A DNA stretch of 64,000 bases. Origin: Diacronema lutheri (taxonomy: Eukaryota > Haptophyta > Pavlovophyceae > Pavlovales > Pavlovaceae). The notes below the pieces were generated by a model that ran no database searches, had not been told where the DNA came from, and saw nothing but the letters and a program-made list of their open reading frames with translations. Positions 63,801-64,000 of this stretch are shown here, one piece after another (position 1 is the stretch's first letter; each line of letters starts with the position of its first letter). Made by a program: the position numbers and the translations under genes. Where the stretch lies: assembly GCA_019448385.1 (NCBI GenBank), contig JAGTXO010000016.1, forward strand, positions 434,001 to 498,000, given 5' to 3'.

Positions 63801-64000
63801 TACGGCAGCAGCGCGACGACCGCCTCGTCCGTCGCGACGATGGCGTCGAGCGACGCCGTGCGGCGCGCGCCGGCGGCCGCGACCGCGCCCGCCGCCGACG
63901 CCGCCGCCGCTGCAGCGGTGGCGAGCGATCCAACGGCGCGCTCGTGCGCACCTGCGGCGCCACCGCCTCCATCCGAGCCGCTGCCGACCAGCTCGCCGAA
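60801..64000 (-). CDS. Long coiled-coil protein (5' part beyond window)
   Basis: Two exons in view: from the right edge to 61423, and 61249-60801, joined in phase 1 over a 173-base intron. The reading frame is open at base 64000, so the N-terminus is missing. About 1,008 residues are visible. The first 180 are Ala/Leu-rich helices (LRLAAALALQAIDAMPADR, WAWLGAFVRGLRPVEVLAR). Residues about 185-690 are a charged coiled coil, with KEELLGKLTRWVDEWKLKAS and QLRLDVEKLKAAIGPDWQAV, and ELAFARMLELEGSFGSLVRS near its end. A conserved-looking helix SALRALQQSWAIRAVLTEQH precedes a disordered tail. No named family recognised; structural or ciliary scaffolds are possible. Confidence 0.75.

Overview
The window is nuclear DNA of a very GC-rich, gene-dense, intron-bearing eukaryote. 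A zeaxanthin epoxidase with a secretory/plastid-type leader points to an alga with a secondary plastid. An animal-type cryptochrome/(6-4) photolyase, a plant-like TauE/SafE transporter and strong third-position GC would fit a haptophyte or a similar microalga; the species placement is inference. Nothing looks bacterial: genes are split by short introns (about 65-250 bases, a few near 900), the tRNAs are cytosolic Ala types, and many protein families are eukaryote-specific (SPT4, TRAPPC5, PRKRIP1, RPA49, TPR nucleoporin, eL37).

Layout. 1-6.8 kb: a TauE/SafE membrane transporter gene on the minus strand, running off the left edge, with one minisatellite in an intron and a 30-copy G-rich minisatellite downstream. 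6.8-12 kb: an uncharacterised protein, SPT4, the mitochondrial inner-membrane peptidase IMP2, an SGNH hydrolase and a pirin. 12.8-24.6 kb: cryptochrome, PRKRIP1 homologue, a 1,857-residue TPR/Mlp nucleoporin and an organelle-type methionine aminopeptidase. 24.8-31.5 kb: an R2R3-like MYB factor, a second SGNH-type protein and zeaxanthin epoxidase. 31.6-40.5 kb: the most unusual locus, where a SAM/CCCH/NYN-ribonuclease reading frame leads directly, possibly through one 89-base intron, into a VWA/Tudor-like/E2/U-box/MYND ubiquitin-type protein. 40.7-47.8 kb: RPA49, a helical-repeat protein and an ankyrin-repeat protein. 48.1-53.0 kb: a young Ty1/copia LTR element with identical LTRs and a 5-bp target-site duplication, inserted about 100 bp upstream of a tRNA-Ala(UGC). 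53.3-64 kb: TRAPPC5, eL37, a PP2C phosphatase with a very long N-terminal extension, a fatty acid hydroxylase/sterol desaturase-type protein, tRNA-Ala(AGC) and a coiled-coil protein cut by the right edge.

The genes do not form one pathway; they are a typical mix of housekeeping and regulatory loci. Recurrent organisation is the main theme: head-to-head gene pairs with 32-140 bp between start codons, about 15% of the introns I could resolve carrying GC rather than GT donors, minisatellites inside introns, and a 132-135-bp dispersed sequence lying just upstream of two start codons in gene orientation. Exon joins were derived by hand from protein-family continuity, splice dinucleotides and phase; those resolved keep the frame exactly. 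No homology search was run.
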